Assembly: GCA_910584045.1 (NCBI GenBank)
Contig: CAJTYO010000005.1
Span: forward strand, 1 to 64,000
DNA from: an uncultured Oscillospiraceae bacterium
Lineage (GTDB): Bacteria > Bacillota > Clostridia > Oscillospirales > Oscillospiraceae
DNA length: 64,000 nt
Direction of reading: 5' to 3'
Shown here: positions 43,162-51,734 of the stretch, in pieces
How positions within the stretch are numbered: the first letter of the stretch is position 1
Layout: each line of letters opens with the position of its first letter
Translations under genes and position numbers: made by a program
Notes under the pieces: generated by a model
Seen by the model: only the letters and a program-made list of their open reading frames with translations
What the model was told of the DNA's origin: nothing
The model's database searches: none

Positions 43162-44184
43162 TTATCCCAGCCGGTCCTCTATGTACCGGTTGAGCAGATA
43201 TCTCTGATAGTCTTCCAAGAAGAATGCCTTTTCCGACGCCGGGTCGCCGTACCGCTCAGCCAGCTCGCCCAGCGTGACCGCACGAGCCAACTCCAGGGCG
43301 GGAATATCCTCCTCCGCGATCCGGCGGATGATCTCCTCCCGGGGGTCCGTTTTCAGGTTCCCGATCCTCCAGCCTGGCGCCATGTGGGTGAAGTTGAAAT
43401 AAATGTCGAAGGTATTGGCGATGTTCAGCACGATCCGATCCTCATTGCGGGGGATCTCGCGGGCCGTGCTGCCCCGCAGATGCCGGCAGCACTCTGCCTC
43501 GGTCAGCACCTGGCCATAGTCCAGATAATAGGGCCGCAGCGCCTCCGGGATATGATCTTTCTCGATGCGGAGGGGATACAACTTCCGATTTTCCCCGTCG
43601 CAGCTTCCGGCGTGGACGAAGAATTTGAAGCTTTCTCCGAAGGTCCGGCACCGCTTTTCCAGCTCCATCGTCTCGATCAACCCCAACAGGGCCGGGATCT
43701 CGGCTTTGTTCTCCTCGTTGAGGAACGACTGCCACCGAGGAGCGATCTGGTTTTCCAGCAGGATATCCGTGGCCTGCAGGAGCTCCCGGAAAGCGCCCCT
43801 TCTGCCGGTATATTTGTCCGTCAGCTCTTCCAGCCCAAAGAGGGTCAGCTGGACCCGTTTGGTCCCCGTCTCTTTCAAAAAGCGGACGTAGTCCGGGTCG
43901 CGGACCAGCCGCCAGAAGCTGGCCAGCTCGAACCGCTCCGGCCTTGCGCCCACACTGAGAGCGTTGTCCCGCTCCCAGCGCGCCCGGTAGTCGTCGCAGA
44001 AATCCGGTTCCCGCAGCCAGCTGTAAAACACGACAGTCTGAAAGTCCGGCTTGAAGTAGTCCACCAGCCAGGCATCTGTGCCGGGTTCCATGGTGCGGTT
44101 GGGCATATATCCCAGCCAACAGTGCCGGCAGCGGTTAGGACAGCCGTACAGGTCGGTCACCAAATTCAGCGGCCGATGATGCAT
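43162..44184 (-). CDS. Radical SAM protein of unknown substrate
   Basis: 340-aa radical SAM enzyme. The [4Fe-4S] cluster motif CPNRCRHC (C-x3-C-x2-C) lies at about residues 15-22, unusually close to the N-terminus. The partial TIM barrel follows, with conserved-looking strands ([12 protein letters not shown]). There is no SPASM-type Cys cluster at the C-terminus; the last ~60 residues have scattered charged helices. The ATG at 44184 follows GGGAGGT. No precursor peptide, cofactor pathway or partner is adjacent, so the substrate cannot be guessed. Confidence 0.82.
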   Translation of the reverse strand: MHHRPLNLVTDLYGCPNRCRHCWLGYMPNRTMEPGTDAWLVDYFKPDFQTVVFYSWLREPDFCDDYRARWERDNALSVGARPERFELASFWRLVRDPDYVRFLKETGTKRVQLTLFGLEELTDKYTGRRGAFRELLQATDILLENQIAPRWQSFLNEENKAEIPALLGLIETMELEKRCRTFGESFKFFVHAGSCDGENRKLYPLRIEKDHIPEALRPYYLDYGQVLTEAECCRHLRGSTAREIPRNEDRIVLNIANTFDIYFNFTHMAPGWRIGNLKTDPREEIIRRIAEEDIPALELARAVTLGELAERYGDPASEKAFFLEDYQRYLLNRYIEDRLG

Positions 44185-44278
44185 GACAACTACCTCCCTT
44201 GTCATCAGATGTCCCAAATTATACCACAGGGCCGCCGGCCCGTCCAATTACATTTCTTTTACAAAGGAGGACCCCGCC

Positions 44279-44755
44279 ATGAAATGTCCCTATTGCGGCT
44301 ACAAGGAGAGCAAGGTAGTGGACAGCCGCCCCGCCGACGAGGGCAATAGCATCCGCCGGCGCAGGGAATGTCTGGCCTGCGAGAAGCGGTTCACCACCTA
44401 TGAAACCATGGAATCCCTACCCATGGTGGTCATCAAGAAGGACGGCAGCCGCCAGAGCTTTGACCGCAGCAAGGTGCTGGGCAGTATGCTGCGGGCCTGC
44501 GAAAAGCGGACGGTGTCCATCGCGGATCTGGAGCGAATGACGGACGAGATTGAGCAGACTCTGCAAAATAACCTGGACCGGGAGATTCCCACCGTCCTGG
44601 TTGGAGAACAGGTCATGGAGAAACTGCGCAACGTGGACGAGGTGGCCTATGTTCGTTTCGCCTCCGTGTACCGTCAGTTCAAGGACATACACACTTTCAT
44701 GGATGAGTTGGCGAAGCTGCTGGAGGCAAAGCAGCCGGCGGCACCCCAGGAATAG
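44279..44755 (+). CDS. nrdR: Transcriptional repressor NrdR
   Basis: Represses ribonucleotide reductase genes by sensing ATP/dATP. N-terminal zinc ribbon [19 protein letters not shown] with the second Cys pair in [16 protein letters not shown], then the ATP-cone domain ([20 protein letters not shown], about 48-138). Length 158 aa is normal. AAAGGAGG precedes the ATG. It is divergent from the radical SAM gene and followed by a strong terminator. Confidence 0.97.
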   Translation: MKCPYCGYKESKVVDSRPADEGNSIRRRRECLACEKRFTTYETMESLPMVVIKKDGSRQSFDRSKVLGSMLRACEKRTVSIADLERMTDEIEQTLQNNLDREIPTVLVGEQVMEKLRNVDEVAYVRFASVYRQFKDIHTFMDELAKLLEAKQPAAPQE

Positions 44756-44778
44756 GAATCCGTCGCAGCCTGAATTGA

Positions 44779-44815
44779 GGCCAGAAGGCACACGGCGTGC
44801 CTCCTGGCCTTTTTT
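44779..44815 (+). terminator. Terminator of nrdR
   Basis: GGCCAGAAGGCAC and GTGCCTCCTGGCC pair around a short loop, followed by TTTTTT. Confidence 0.88.
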
Positions 44816-44849
44816 GCTGGTATTTTGTCTGGCGAAAATGCGGATTGTC

Positions 44850-46400
44850 TTAGTTTTTCAAAAAGCGATAAGTTGTATCAAATCTATCTTGAAAATCGTT
44901 AATGTTGTGTGCAACGATCACGATCATAGAATTGATTTGCTCCATATGATTCAAGAATTCCGCAATGACACTGTTATTCATTGCGGAAAATGGCTCATCT
45001 AAGAGAAGGATTTGTTTCTCACTGCATAATGCTCTTAGTAAACCGATTACTTGCTTTTCGCCTCCGCTCAATTCTCCACTGTCAATGTTCTGCTTGATTT
45101 GATGGATTAACTCTGATGGGAAGAAAGACTCATAATATGTCAATTTTTCTTTCCGATATGTTCCAAATAGAGTCACGTTATCAAGATAGGAGGCCTTAAA
45201 GACGATCGTTGACTGTGGCGCGTAAGAAACAAGACTGTCTACATTGACACGATCATTGTCGTCATATTTGATTATACCTTGATCCGGGTCATAGAATTTC
45301 ATAAGCATTCGAAAGAAGACGCTTTTTCCCACCCCGTTTTCTCCAATAATCAAATATTTTTTTGGGAAAACAAACTCCATATCCGGAAGTACGATATGGA
45401 CCTCACCAAAGCTCTTTTGGATGTCTGATACAGTAACCTTGTGGACCTTATCAAGATGCGTGGACTCCGGCTCAGATTTTTCTAGTGTGATCTTAGCGAG
45501 CTTTTCTTGAATTTGCTTGGTCGACTTCACACGACCGATACACACGCTCAATTCATAAATTGGGTCGGTAAACTTTGTGCAGTACACAAAAGAGGCAGTT
45601 GCCATACCAACGGTGATGTTTCTTGAAACCAGCAGAATTGCAATTATGGCAAAAGTAACGACGGATACAAACTCGGTTGCACCACCATTCAAAACCATTG
45701 AGAAGCTATTGAGCTTTCGGAAGCGCATATTATCGCACATTAGAGAATCTAAATCAGTCTCATTTCTCTTTTTTATGGTTTCGATGCCGTTCCGATCCAT
45801 GATTTCACGTGCTTCAAAATAGGTTTTTAATTTCGATGTGTATTTTCCCACGCCGTTCAAGTAGTTTCCGTTGCGTTTTGATAATTCGTTCGCCGTGATC
45901 CATGGGACAAAAACCGCCAGGACAGAACACATAATAATTGCAATCGTAATAATTGGGCTTACATAAATGATCAAAGAAGCACCAAAAACCACGATCATAA
46001 TGACACTTCGAAAGATTGACAGCAGCGGGCTCAAATAGTTCTGTATCATTTCCGTAATATCATTCGCTTGCATGGACAAATATTCGCCGGTATCATATTG
46101 ATGATAGTCTTGATAATTCTTATTATATACAGCGTTAAAAAAATCCTTCTTGATCGCCTTCTCAAATTTTACGCGTCGATAATCCGAGACCCGATTTGAG
46201 AAATAGCAGGATAACAAATATGCGGTGAACAGCAAAAAATAAGTAAAGCAGAGCCAAATAATTTTATTGCGTCCCGCTTGGTAATGGTCGATCAAATAGC
46301 CTGGCAGAAACAGCAGTGCAGATGTTAATGCTGTTTCCATCCCATCAATGAGAATGCTGAGGAAAATATAGCCCCTTATCTTTTTTAAATACTTTTTCAT
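44850..46400 (-). CDS. ABC exporter (fused membrane and ATPase domains)
   Basis: Half-size ABC exporter, 516 aa: six membrane helices (about 10-290) and one ATPase domain. Walker A is GENGVGKS (353-360), signature LSGGEKQ (444-450), Walker B ILLLDEP with D468-E469, H-loop in VAHN. It has no N-terminal peptidase domain. It resembles the peptide/cyclic-peptide exporter group (YojI/McjD/SyrD-like), with unknown cargo. The ATG at 46400 has no ribosome binding site of its own but overlaps a 10-codon frame (ATGA), suggesting translational coupling. The gene is clearly more AT-rich than nrdR and recQ on either side, a sign of transfer. Confidence 0.85.
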   Translation of the reverse strand: MKKYLKKIRGYIFLSILIDGMETALTSALLFLPGYLIDHYQAGRNKIIWLCFTYFLLFTAYLLSCYFSNRVSDYRRVKFEKAIKKDFFNAVYNKNYQDYHQYDTGEYLSMQANDITEMIQNYLSPLLSIFRSVIMIVVFGASLIIYVSPIITIAIIMCSVLAVFVPWITANELSKRNGNYLNGVGKYTSKLKTYFEAREIMDRNGIETIKKRNETDLDSLMCDNMRFRKLNSFSMVLNGGATEFVSVVTFAIIAILLVSRNITVGMATASFVYCTKFTDPIYELSVCIGRVKSTKQIQEKLAKITLEKSEPESTHLDKVHKVTVSDIQKSFGEVHIVLPDMEFVFPKKYLIIGENGVGKSVFFRMLMKFYDPDQGIIKYDDNDRVNVDSLVSYAPQSTIVFKASYLDNVTLFGTYRKEKLTYYESFFPSELIHQIKQNIDSGELSGGEKQVIGLLRALCSEKQILLLDEPFSAMNNSVIAEFLNHMEQINSMIVIVAHNINDFQDRFDTTYRFLKN

Positions 46401-46429
46401 TGTTTGCGTGTTGCTAATTTTAACAACAT
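46397..46429 (-). CDS. Possible 10-aa leader coupled to the exporter
   Basis: MLLKLATRKQ, with AGGAGGG immediately before its ATG (spacing fits the next codon, TTG, better). Its TGA overlaps the exporter ATG as ATGA. Likely a translational entry point for the exporter rather than a functional peptide. Confidence 0.4.
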   Translation of the reverse strand: MLLKLATRKQ

Positions 46430-46441
46430 ACCCTCCTATTT

Positions 46442-46513
46442 TTAAAATTCTACCCAAGATTGTCCAGTCAAAAATTGTGCTTTATCCGTGATATCTACTG
46501 TAGGTCTGAGCAT
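46442..46513 (-). CDS. Possible 23-aa peptide
   Basis: The ATG shares its A with the TAA of the preceding 28-codon frame (TAATG). The product starts MLRPTVDITDKAQFLTGQSW and ends VEF. It ends 5 nt before the AGGAGGG of the exporter leader. There is no ribosome binding site apart from coupling. Possible cargo or chance frame. Confidence 0.25.
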   Translation of the reverse strand: MLRPTVDITDKAQFLTGQSWVEF

Positions 46514-46599
46514 TACGTGCAATTTACATAATAGAAAAGCATACAACCGAAATCCTTGCCCTTCAAATATACAGTCCAGGGATAACATTCTTGATACAT
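46513..46599 (-). CDS. Possible 28-aa Cys-containing peptide
   Basis: Starts 17 nt after the recQ stop behind AAGGCGG (7-nt spacing). Three Cys and many aromatics: MYQECYPWTVYLKGK, then DFGCMLFYYVNCT. It could be cargo for the exporter. Alternatively the stretch is just promoter DNA: TTGAAG (46566-46561) and TATGCT (46543-46538) with a 17-nt spacer lie inside it on the minus strand. Confidence 0.3.
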   Translation of the reverse strand: MYQECYPWTVYLKGKDFGCMLFYYVNCT

Positions 46600-46615
46600 G
46601 GACGTGCCGCCTTTT

Positions 46616-48421
46616 CTATTCCTTCGATGCCATGTACCCGGCGATGACTGCCAAGAAGGTTTCGCCGTAGCGCTGGGCCTTGACCCGGCCCACGCCGGAG
46701 ACATCCAGGAAGTCCTCCATAGTCGCAGGGGCCCTGGCCGCCATGTCCGCCAATACGGCGTTGGAGAAGATGATGTAGGGCGGCACATTGTCCCGCCGAG
46801 CCAGACGGGTGCGCTCCGCCTTCAGCGCCGCCAGCAGACCGCTGTCCGGCGGGTCCGCCTCCCGGGTTGGGCAATAGCGGGACGGCGGAGCGGTCTCCTG
46901 CTCCACTCGTGTGAGCATGGTCACACGCTCCCCGTGGAAGAGGACCTGCCCTGCCCGGGCGGTGGGACGCAGGGTGCTGTGCTCACTCTCCGTGCAGACG
47001 TAGCCCTTGGCCTCCAGGCACTCCAGGCAAGAGCGCAGACGCTCTCGGGGTTCCTCCCGCATCAGACCGTAAGTGCTCAGCCGGTCCAGCCCCAGGTCCA
47101 GAACCCTCTGGCTCCGGCCGCCCCGCAGGACTTGGGTAATAAGGGACGCGCCCACGTAATAGCCCAGGTGGTCCCGCACCCGCTTGATGCAGGAGAGGAT
47201 CATCTGGGCGTGGACTGTCACGTCCGCCTCAGTGAAGAGGCCCGTACATGCGCCACAGTTTCCGCACCGGTCCGGGTGAGGCTGACCAAAGTAGTCCAGA
47301 ATACGGCCCCGCAGGCACTTGGTGCTCTTGCAGTAGTCCACCATAACTTGTAAACGCTCCAGCTCCAGCGGGTCCGGGTCCCCTTCCCCCGACAGGAGGA
47401 GCTTCGCCGTGGAAACGTCCCGGGAAGCGTATAGGAGGATGCAGTCCGCCGCTTCGCCGTCCCGTCCTGCGCGGCCCGCCTCCTGGTAGTAGGACTCCAG
47501 GTTTTTAGGCATGTTGTAGTGGATGACGAAGCTGACGTTGGACTTGTCTATGCCCATGCCGAAGGCGTTGGTGGCCACCATAATGGTTTTGCGGTCATAC
47601 TGGAAATCGTCTTGGCCCTCCCGGCGCTCCGCGTCCTCCAGGCCCGCGTGGTAACGGGCGGCGGGGAAGCCGTTGGCATTGAGGGTTTCGCAGACTTCTT
47701 CCACCGCGGAGCGCGTAGCGCAGTAGACAATGCCGCTGCGCCCCCGGCGCTCATTCAGTAGGGCCAGCAGAGCTGGCAGCTTCCGCTGAGGGCGCTGTAC
47801 GTCGAAAAACAGGTTGGGCCGGTCGAAGCCTGTAACTACCCGCACCGGGTTCAGCAGCGCCAGCTGTTCCGCCACGTCCTCCCGCACCCGGGCGGTTGCG
47901 GTGGCAGTGAAGGCGGCCACTACGGGCCGCCTGGGCAGGGCGGAGACAAAGCGGGCAATTTTCAGATAGCTGGGGCGAAAGTCCTGCCCCCACTGGGACA
48001 CGCAGTGGGCCTCGTCCACCGCCACCAGGGAGATAGGGCTGCTCTCCATTAACTCCAGGAACCGCTGGTTCTCCAGCCGCTCCGGGGCTACGTACAGCAG
48101 GCGGCATTTTCCCCGCCGCACTGCGCTCCAAACCTCCCGGGACGCTTCCAGAGTCTGGGAGCTGTTGAGGACGGCGGCGGCCACCCCCGCCGCCTCCAAA
48201 GCCGTCACCTGGTCCTGCATCAGCGAGATTAAAGGGGAGATCACCAGGGTCATACCCGGCAGCAGCAGGGCGGGCACTTGGTAGCACAGGGATTTTCCAC
48301 CACCGGTGGGCATGATGCCCATCGCGTCCCGGCCTGCTAAAATGGCATCCACCAGCGTCTCCTGGCCGGGGCGGAAGGCGCTGTGACCGAAATATTGTCT
48401 GAGGACGGAGAGCTTGTCCAT
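46616..48421 (-). CDS. recQ: ATP-dependent DNA helicase RecQ
   Basis: 3'-5' DNA helicase for repair and recombination, 601 aa. Walker A PTGGGKS (38-44), DEAH box (136-139) followed by CVSQWGQDFRPSY. Helicase C-terminal motif QEAGRAGRDG, then the RQC region with the zinc Cys cluster (CLRGRILDYF, RCGNCGAC). The C-terminal HRDC domain begins near LLAALKAERTRLA. All three domains are present, so it is full length. GAGGTT precedes the ATG. Confidence 0.96.
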   Translation of the reverse strand: MDKLSVLRQYFGHSAFRPGQETLVDAILAGRDAMGIMPTGGGKSLCYQVPALLLPGMTLVISPLISLMQDQVTALEAAGVAAAVLNSSQTLEASREVWSAVRRGKCRLLYVAPERLENQRFLELMESSPISLVAVDEAHCVSQWGQDFRPSYLKIARFVSALPRRPVVAAFTATATARVREDVAEQLALLNPVRVVTGFDRPNLFFDVQRPQRKLPALLALLNERRGRSGIVYCATRSAVEEVCETLNANGFPAARYHAGLEDAERREGQDDFQYDRKTIMVATNAFGMGIDKSNVSFVIHYNMPKNLESYYQEAGRAGRDGEAADCILLYASRDVSTAKLLLSGEGDPDPLELERLQVMVDYCKSTKCLRGRILDYFGQPHPDRCGNCGACTGLFTEADVTVHAQMILSCIKRVRDHLGYYVGASLITQVLRGGRSQRVLDLGLDRLSTYGLMREEPRERLRSCLECLEAKGYVCTESEHSTLRPTARAGQVLFHGERVTMLTRVEQETAPPSRYCPTREADPPDSGLLAALKAERTRLARRDNVPPYIIFSNAVLADMAARAPATMEDFLDVSGVGRVKAQRYGETFLAVIAGYMASKE

Positions 48422-48444
48422 GGAGAACCTCCTCTCGGCAAATC

Positions 48445-48473
48445 AAAGGCACTATCCGGCGGATAGTGCCTTT
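48445..48473. terminator. 13-bp perfect hairpin
   Basis: AAAGGCACTATCC (48445-48457), a GGC loop, GGATAGTGCCTTT (48461-48473). It probably ends the upstream minus-strand membrane-protein transcript before recQ. Confidence 0.7.
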
Positions 48474-48495
48474 CAAATAATGGATTTTGATAAGC

Positions 48496-49281
48496 TTACA
48501 TCAGCTTTGTGGTGTAAAACACCAGCTCAGCAAAGAGCAGAATGCCCAGAACCCACATGAGGTAGTAGGTGATACCCGGCAGCACCGCTGCCAGTAACAC
48601 CAGCGCCGCAGCCGCAGCCAACACAGTGAACACGATGCGATAGTCGCACTCCGCGGAGAACACCCGCAATCCCCACAGCTTGCCGTCGTTCTGCCGGGCC
48701 TTGTTGACCAGGAAGAGGGCCGCTGCCAGCAGCACCGCCACCACCACACACCCGGCTATCACCGGCATGTTCCACACGTCGGAGTGGGCCGACGCGCCGC
48801 GGAGCCACACGCTGAACATCGCGCCGCTGAGTACGACGGCGCTCAAGGCGCACTCGGGCTGATAGAGCAGATAGATCAGGCTTAGCACAACCAGAATGGG
48901 TACCAGAATACACATGGCGATCACGCCGAAGCCATTGGTGAAAAAGCGGGTCATGATCCAGCTGGATATAAAGAAGAACACGCCGGCGCCGGCCACCCAT
49001 GTCATGATGATTCGCAGCTTCTTATCCTGCCGCTTGACATAGCCCACCACGACCCCGGTCACCAGAGCCGCAAGCCCCAGCCACAGCGCCACATTGAGAA
49101 TCTTATTCCAGGTCAGCACCGCCTGAATCGTCCCGGATATAAAGCCGCGGTAGACCAGAAACAGATAGCACTCGGCGGCCAGTCCCAGCAGGAAGGTGTA
49201 ATAAACGCGGGTGAGAGTGCGGCTCTCCTGCTTTTCCCGGTCCGCGTGCTTTTGACTGATCGGTTTTTTTGTAGAAGACAT
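48496..49281 (-). CDS. Multi-pass membrane protein, 261 aa
   Basis: Unknown function. A charged cytoplasmic N-terminus of about 24 residues (KKPISQKHADREKQES) is followed by roughly eight hydrophobic helices filling the rest. No transporter or enzyme motif is seen. It lies alone between recQ and mreB on the same strand, each separated by more than 70 bp. Neighbourhood hints at an envelope role, nothing more. Confidence 0.7.
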   Translation of the reverse strand: MSSTKKPISQKHADREKQESRTLTRVYYTFLLGLAAECYLFLVYRGFISGTIQAVLTWNKILNVALWLGLAALVTGVVVGYVKRQDKKLRIIMTWVAGAGVFFFISSWIMTRFFTNGFGVIAMCILVPILVVLSLIYLLYQPECALSAVVLSGAMFSVWLRGASAHSDVWNMPVIAGCVVVAVLLAAALFLVNKARQNDGKLWGLRVFSAECDYRIVFTVLAAAAALVLLAAVLPGITYYLMWVLGILLFAELVFYTTKLM

Positions 49282-49423
49282 GTATCGAAACCTCCAACGG
49301 ATAATAAGGGCGGGGAAATATCCCGCCCGGCAGCGGGACGCTGGAACATTCTAGCAGATTTCCGCCGCTTTTGCAAGAGAAAAAGAAATTTTTGTTAAAC
49401 AACACCGAAACAGGGGAAACAAT

Positions 49424-50452
49424 TCAGTTGACCTGCCGGCGGCGGGAGAGGTTGATAGTACCCTCCTGCATATCGGTGATCATATCCAGACTGCGGCCCG
49501 TGCCCTCGGCCACGCAGGCGATGGCGTTCTCCGCCACGGTGGTGGAAATACCAGTGCGGGAGGTGATGAGCTTGTCAAAACCGGACACCAGACTGCCGCC
49601 GCCGGTCATCATAATGCCGTTGGTGGATACATCCGCCACCAGCTCTGGGGGCGTGCGCTCCAGCACGGCATGGATGCTCTCCAGGATAGACTCGGTGGGC
49701 TCCTCGAAAGCCTCCAGCATCTCCGCCGAGGAGACAGTGATGGTCTTAGGCAGACCTGTGAGCAGACACCGGCCCTTCACGTCCATGAAGGTCTCCTCCT
49801 CCTTAGGATAGACGCAGCCGATGGCGATTTTCATCTTCTCCGCCGTGCCCTCGCCCACCAGGATGTTGTGCTTGCGGCGCATATACTTGACCACAGCCTC
49901 GTTGAACTGGTCCCCGGCCACTTTGATAGAGGCGGACTCCACCACGCCGCCCAGAGAGATAACGGCGATATCCGCAGTGCCGCCCCCGATATCCACCACC
50001 ATGTGTCCGTCGGGCTTGGTGATGTCGATGCCCGCGCCGATGGCGGCGGCCACGGGCTCCTCAATAAGGTACACCCGGCGGCAACCGGACTGGATGCCCG
50101 CGTCCACCACGGCGCGCTCCTCTACCTCGGTGATGCCGGAGGGGACGCAGATGATGACCCGGGGCTTGAAAACCATGAAGCCCGCCACCTTGCGCAGAAA
50201 CTCCTTGAGCATCCGCTCGGTCATATCATAGTCGGAGATCACGCCCTCCCGCAGAGGGCGGATCGCCACGATGTTGCCCGGCGTGCGGCCCAGCATCTGG
50301 CGGGCCTCCTCGCCCACCTTCAGCAGCTTGCCGGTATTCTTGTCCATAGCCACAACGGAGGGCTCGTTGAGGACAATGCCCTTATTTTTCACGTAAACCA
50401 ATACGGAAGCAGTTCCCAGATCGATACCAATATCCTTAGCGATTGCGCACAT
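49424..50452 (-). CDS. mreB: Rod-shape protein MreB/Mbl
   Basis: Bacterial actin that guides cell-wall synthesis, 342 aa. The ATG at 50452 (MCAIAKDIGIDLGTASVLVYV) is chosen because GAGGTGG precedes it; an upstream TTG frame would add 13 residues. Nucleotide-binding motifs: phosphate 1 DLGTAS, phosphate 2 VVDIGGGTADIAVISLGG, adenosine IMMTGGGSLVSGF. It is a lone gene without mreC/mreD, so it may be an Mbl or MreBH-type paralogue. Confidence 0.93.
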   Translation of the reverse strand: MCAIAKDIGIDLGTASVLVYVKNKGIVLNEPSVVAMDKNTGKLLKVGEEARQMLGRTPGNIVAIRPLREGVISDYDMTERMLKEFLRKVAGFMVFKPRVIICVPSGITEVEERAVVDAGIQSGCRRVYLIEEPVAAAIGAGIDITKPDGHMVVDIGGGTADIAVISLGGVVESASIKVAGDQFNEAVVKYMRRKHNILVGEGTAEKMKIAIGCVYPKEEETFMDVKGRCLLTGLPKTITVSSAEMLEAFEEPTESILESIHAVLERTPPELVADVSTNGIMMTGGGSLVSGFDKLITSRTGISTTVAENAIACVAEGTGRSLDMITDMQEGTINLSRRRQVN

Positions 50453-50568
50453 ACTTTCCACCTCGTCAGTTGTCGATTCTATTTTGAGCAAATTCTTTGC
50501 TGATACTCTAAAAAATCATTATACTAAGCCCGTCCAAATTTTGCAAGAGATTGGAAAAACTTTCTTTC

Positions 50569-51267
50569 TTAAATTTTATCGGTCCTTTCAGCCGCTCCCC
50601 TGTGCCCGCCGGCCAGGGCGGCGCAGACCACGCTGGCCGCGCCGGCGGCCAGCAAAGCGTCCGCCGCAGCGGACAGCGTGCTGCCGGTGGTACACACGTC
50701 GTCAATGAGCAGAAACCGACGGCCCCGCACTCGCTCCGGATAGGGAACTGCATAGACTCTGCGTATGTTCCGCCGGCGCTCCTCCGGGTCCTGAAGGGAG
50801 GATTGGGCCCGGTTGTGGCGGCACTTTTTCAGCACGGACTCCGCCCGCGCCCCCCATATCCCGGCGGCTCCCTCCGCCAGCAGGCGCGCCTGGTCAAAGC
50901 CCCGCTGGAAACTGCGCCGGGCGCTGACAGGCACATAGGTCACCGCGTCAAACGTTCCACCCAGCCGCTCCGCCGCCACTTGAGCGATATATCGGGCAAA
51001 GACCGCCGCCCGCCAGGACTTCTTACCGAATTTGAGCCCCCGTATCCCCTCCCGCACCGGCCCGTCGTAGTACAGAGCCACAGCGCAGGGATATCGTCCC
51101 TCTCCAATGTTGGTCAGCGCGTCCTCTCCCCGGAAGGTAATGTCCCGCTCACAGGCCGGGCAGACGTCGCCTGAGCCCTCCAGAAGCCGTCCGCAGAAGG
51201 CGCACCGGGGCGGAAAAAGGAGGTCGAGGACGGTCCCGAAGAGCTTCTTCACCATACCGCACCTCAT
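50569..51267 (-). CDS. comFC: ComF-family phosphoribosyltransferase-like protein
   Basis: 232-aa ComFC-type protein, needed for DNA uptake in competent bacteria and related to phosphoribosyltransferases. N-terminal four-Cys zinc finger (C22, C25, C36, C39). C-terminal PRTase fold with the PRPP loop LLIDDVCTTGSTL (about 191-203). The RRSFQRGFDQARLLAEG motif is diagnostic. Its ATG overlaps the stop of the XRE gene by 4 nt (ATGA), so its expression is tied to that regulator. No comFA is seen. Confidence 0.88.
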   Translation of the reverse strand: MRCGMVKKLFGTVLDLLFPPRCAFCGRLLEGSGDVCPACERDITFRGEDALTNIGEGRYPCAVALYYDGPVREGIRGLKFGKKSWRAAVFARYIAQVAAERLGGTFDAVTYVPVSARRSFQRGFDQARLLAEGAAGIWGARAESVLKKCRHNRAQSSLQDPEERRRNIRRVYAVPYPERVRGRRFLLIDDVCTTGSTLSAAADALLAAGAASVVCAALAGGHRGAAERTDKI

Positions 51268-51491
51268 GTCCGCTTCCGGCGGGGGTAGGGATGGGGATCG
51301 TCGGTCAGACAGAGAAGATAGTCAACGCTGGTCCGGTGGAAATCCGCCAGCCGCGCCAGCAGCTCGTCGGGCCACTGCTGTTCCCCGGTCTCCAGATAGC
51401 TGTATTTACGCTGGGTTATGCCAATGGCCTCAGCGACCTGCGCCTGGGTCAGGTCGCTGTCTGTGCGCAGATCCTTGATGCGTGTTTTCAT
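51264..51491 (-). CDS. XRE-type regulator coupled to comFC
   Basis: 75-aa helix-turn-helix protein: IKDLRTDSDLTQAQVAEAIG, ITQRKYSYLETGEQ, then a closing helix and a basic tail (PRRKRT). It overlaps comFC by 4 nt. Three AGAT-centred repeats surround its start (51485-51559), suggesting that it controls its own operon. Confidence 0.85.
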   Translation of the reverse strand: MKTRIKDLRTDSDLTQAQVAEAIGITQRKYSYLETGEQQWPDELLARLADFHRTSVDYLLCLTDDPHPYPRRKRT

Positions 51492-51559
51492 CTAAATCAC
51501 CTGTTGGTAGGATAACCTAGATGAAAATTATCTACATATTTTAGATAATTTTTATCTGA
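51485..51559 (-). promoter_or_regulatory. Operator-like palindromes before the XRE/comFC operon
   Basis: TAGATGAAAATTATCTA (51518-51534) and TAGATAATTTTTATCTGA (51542-51559) are imperfect palindromes of one pattern. A half-site (TTTAGATGAAAA on the minus strand) covers the start codon. Confidence 0.55.
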
Positions 51560-51682
51560 AATATGTATACTGCCACGCTTCCAGCAGAGGGTAAGGACGG
51601 GGATCGCCGGTCAGCTCCGCCAGATAGGCCATGCCCGTTTACAGCGCCAGCGCGACATAGTATGGCAATATGACCTAAGCGG

Positions 51683-51715
51683 CGAAACCGCCCCGAAAGT
51701 CCCGGGGCGGTTTCG
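51683..51715. terminator. 13-bp hairpin after the MATE gene
   Basis: CGAAACCGCCCCG (51683-51695) and CGGGGCGGTTTCG (51703-51715). Strong stem but no T-run, so a weak or factor-aided terminator. Confidence 0.55.
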
Positions 51716-51734
51716 TATGTGGTAAAGAAAGCGT

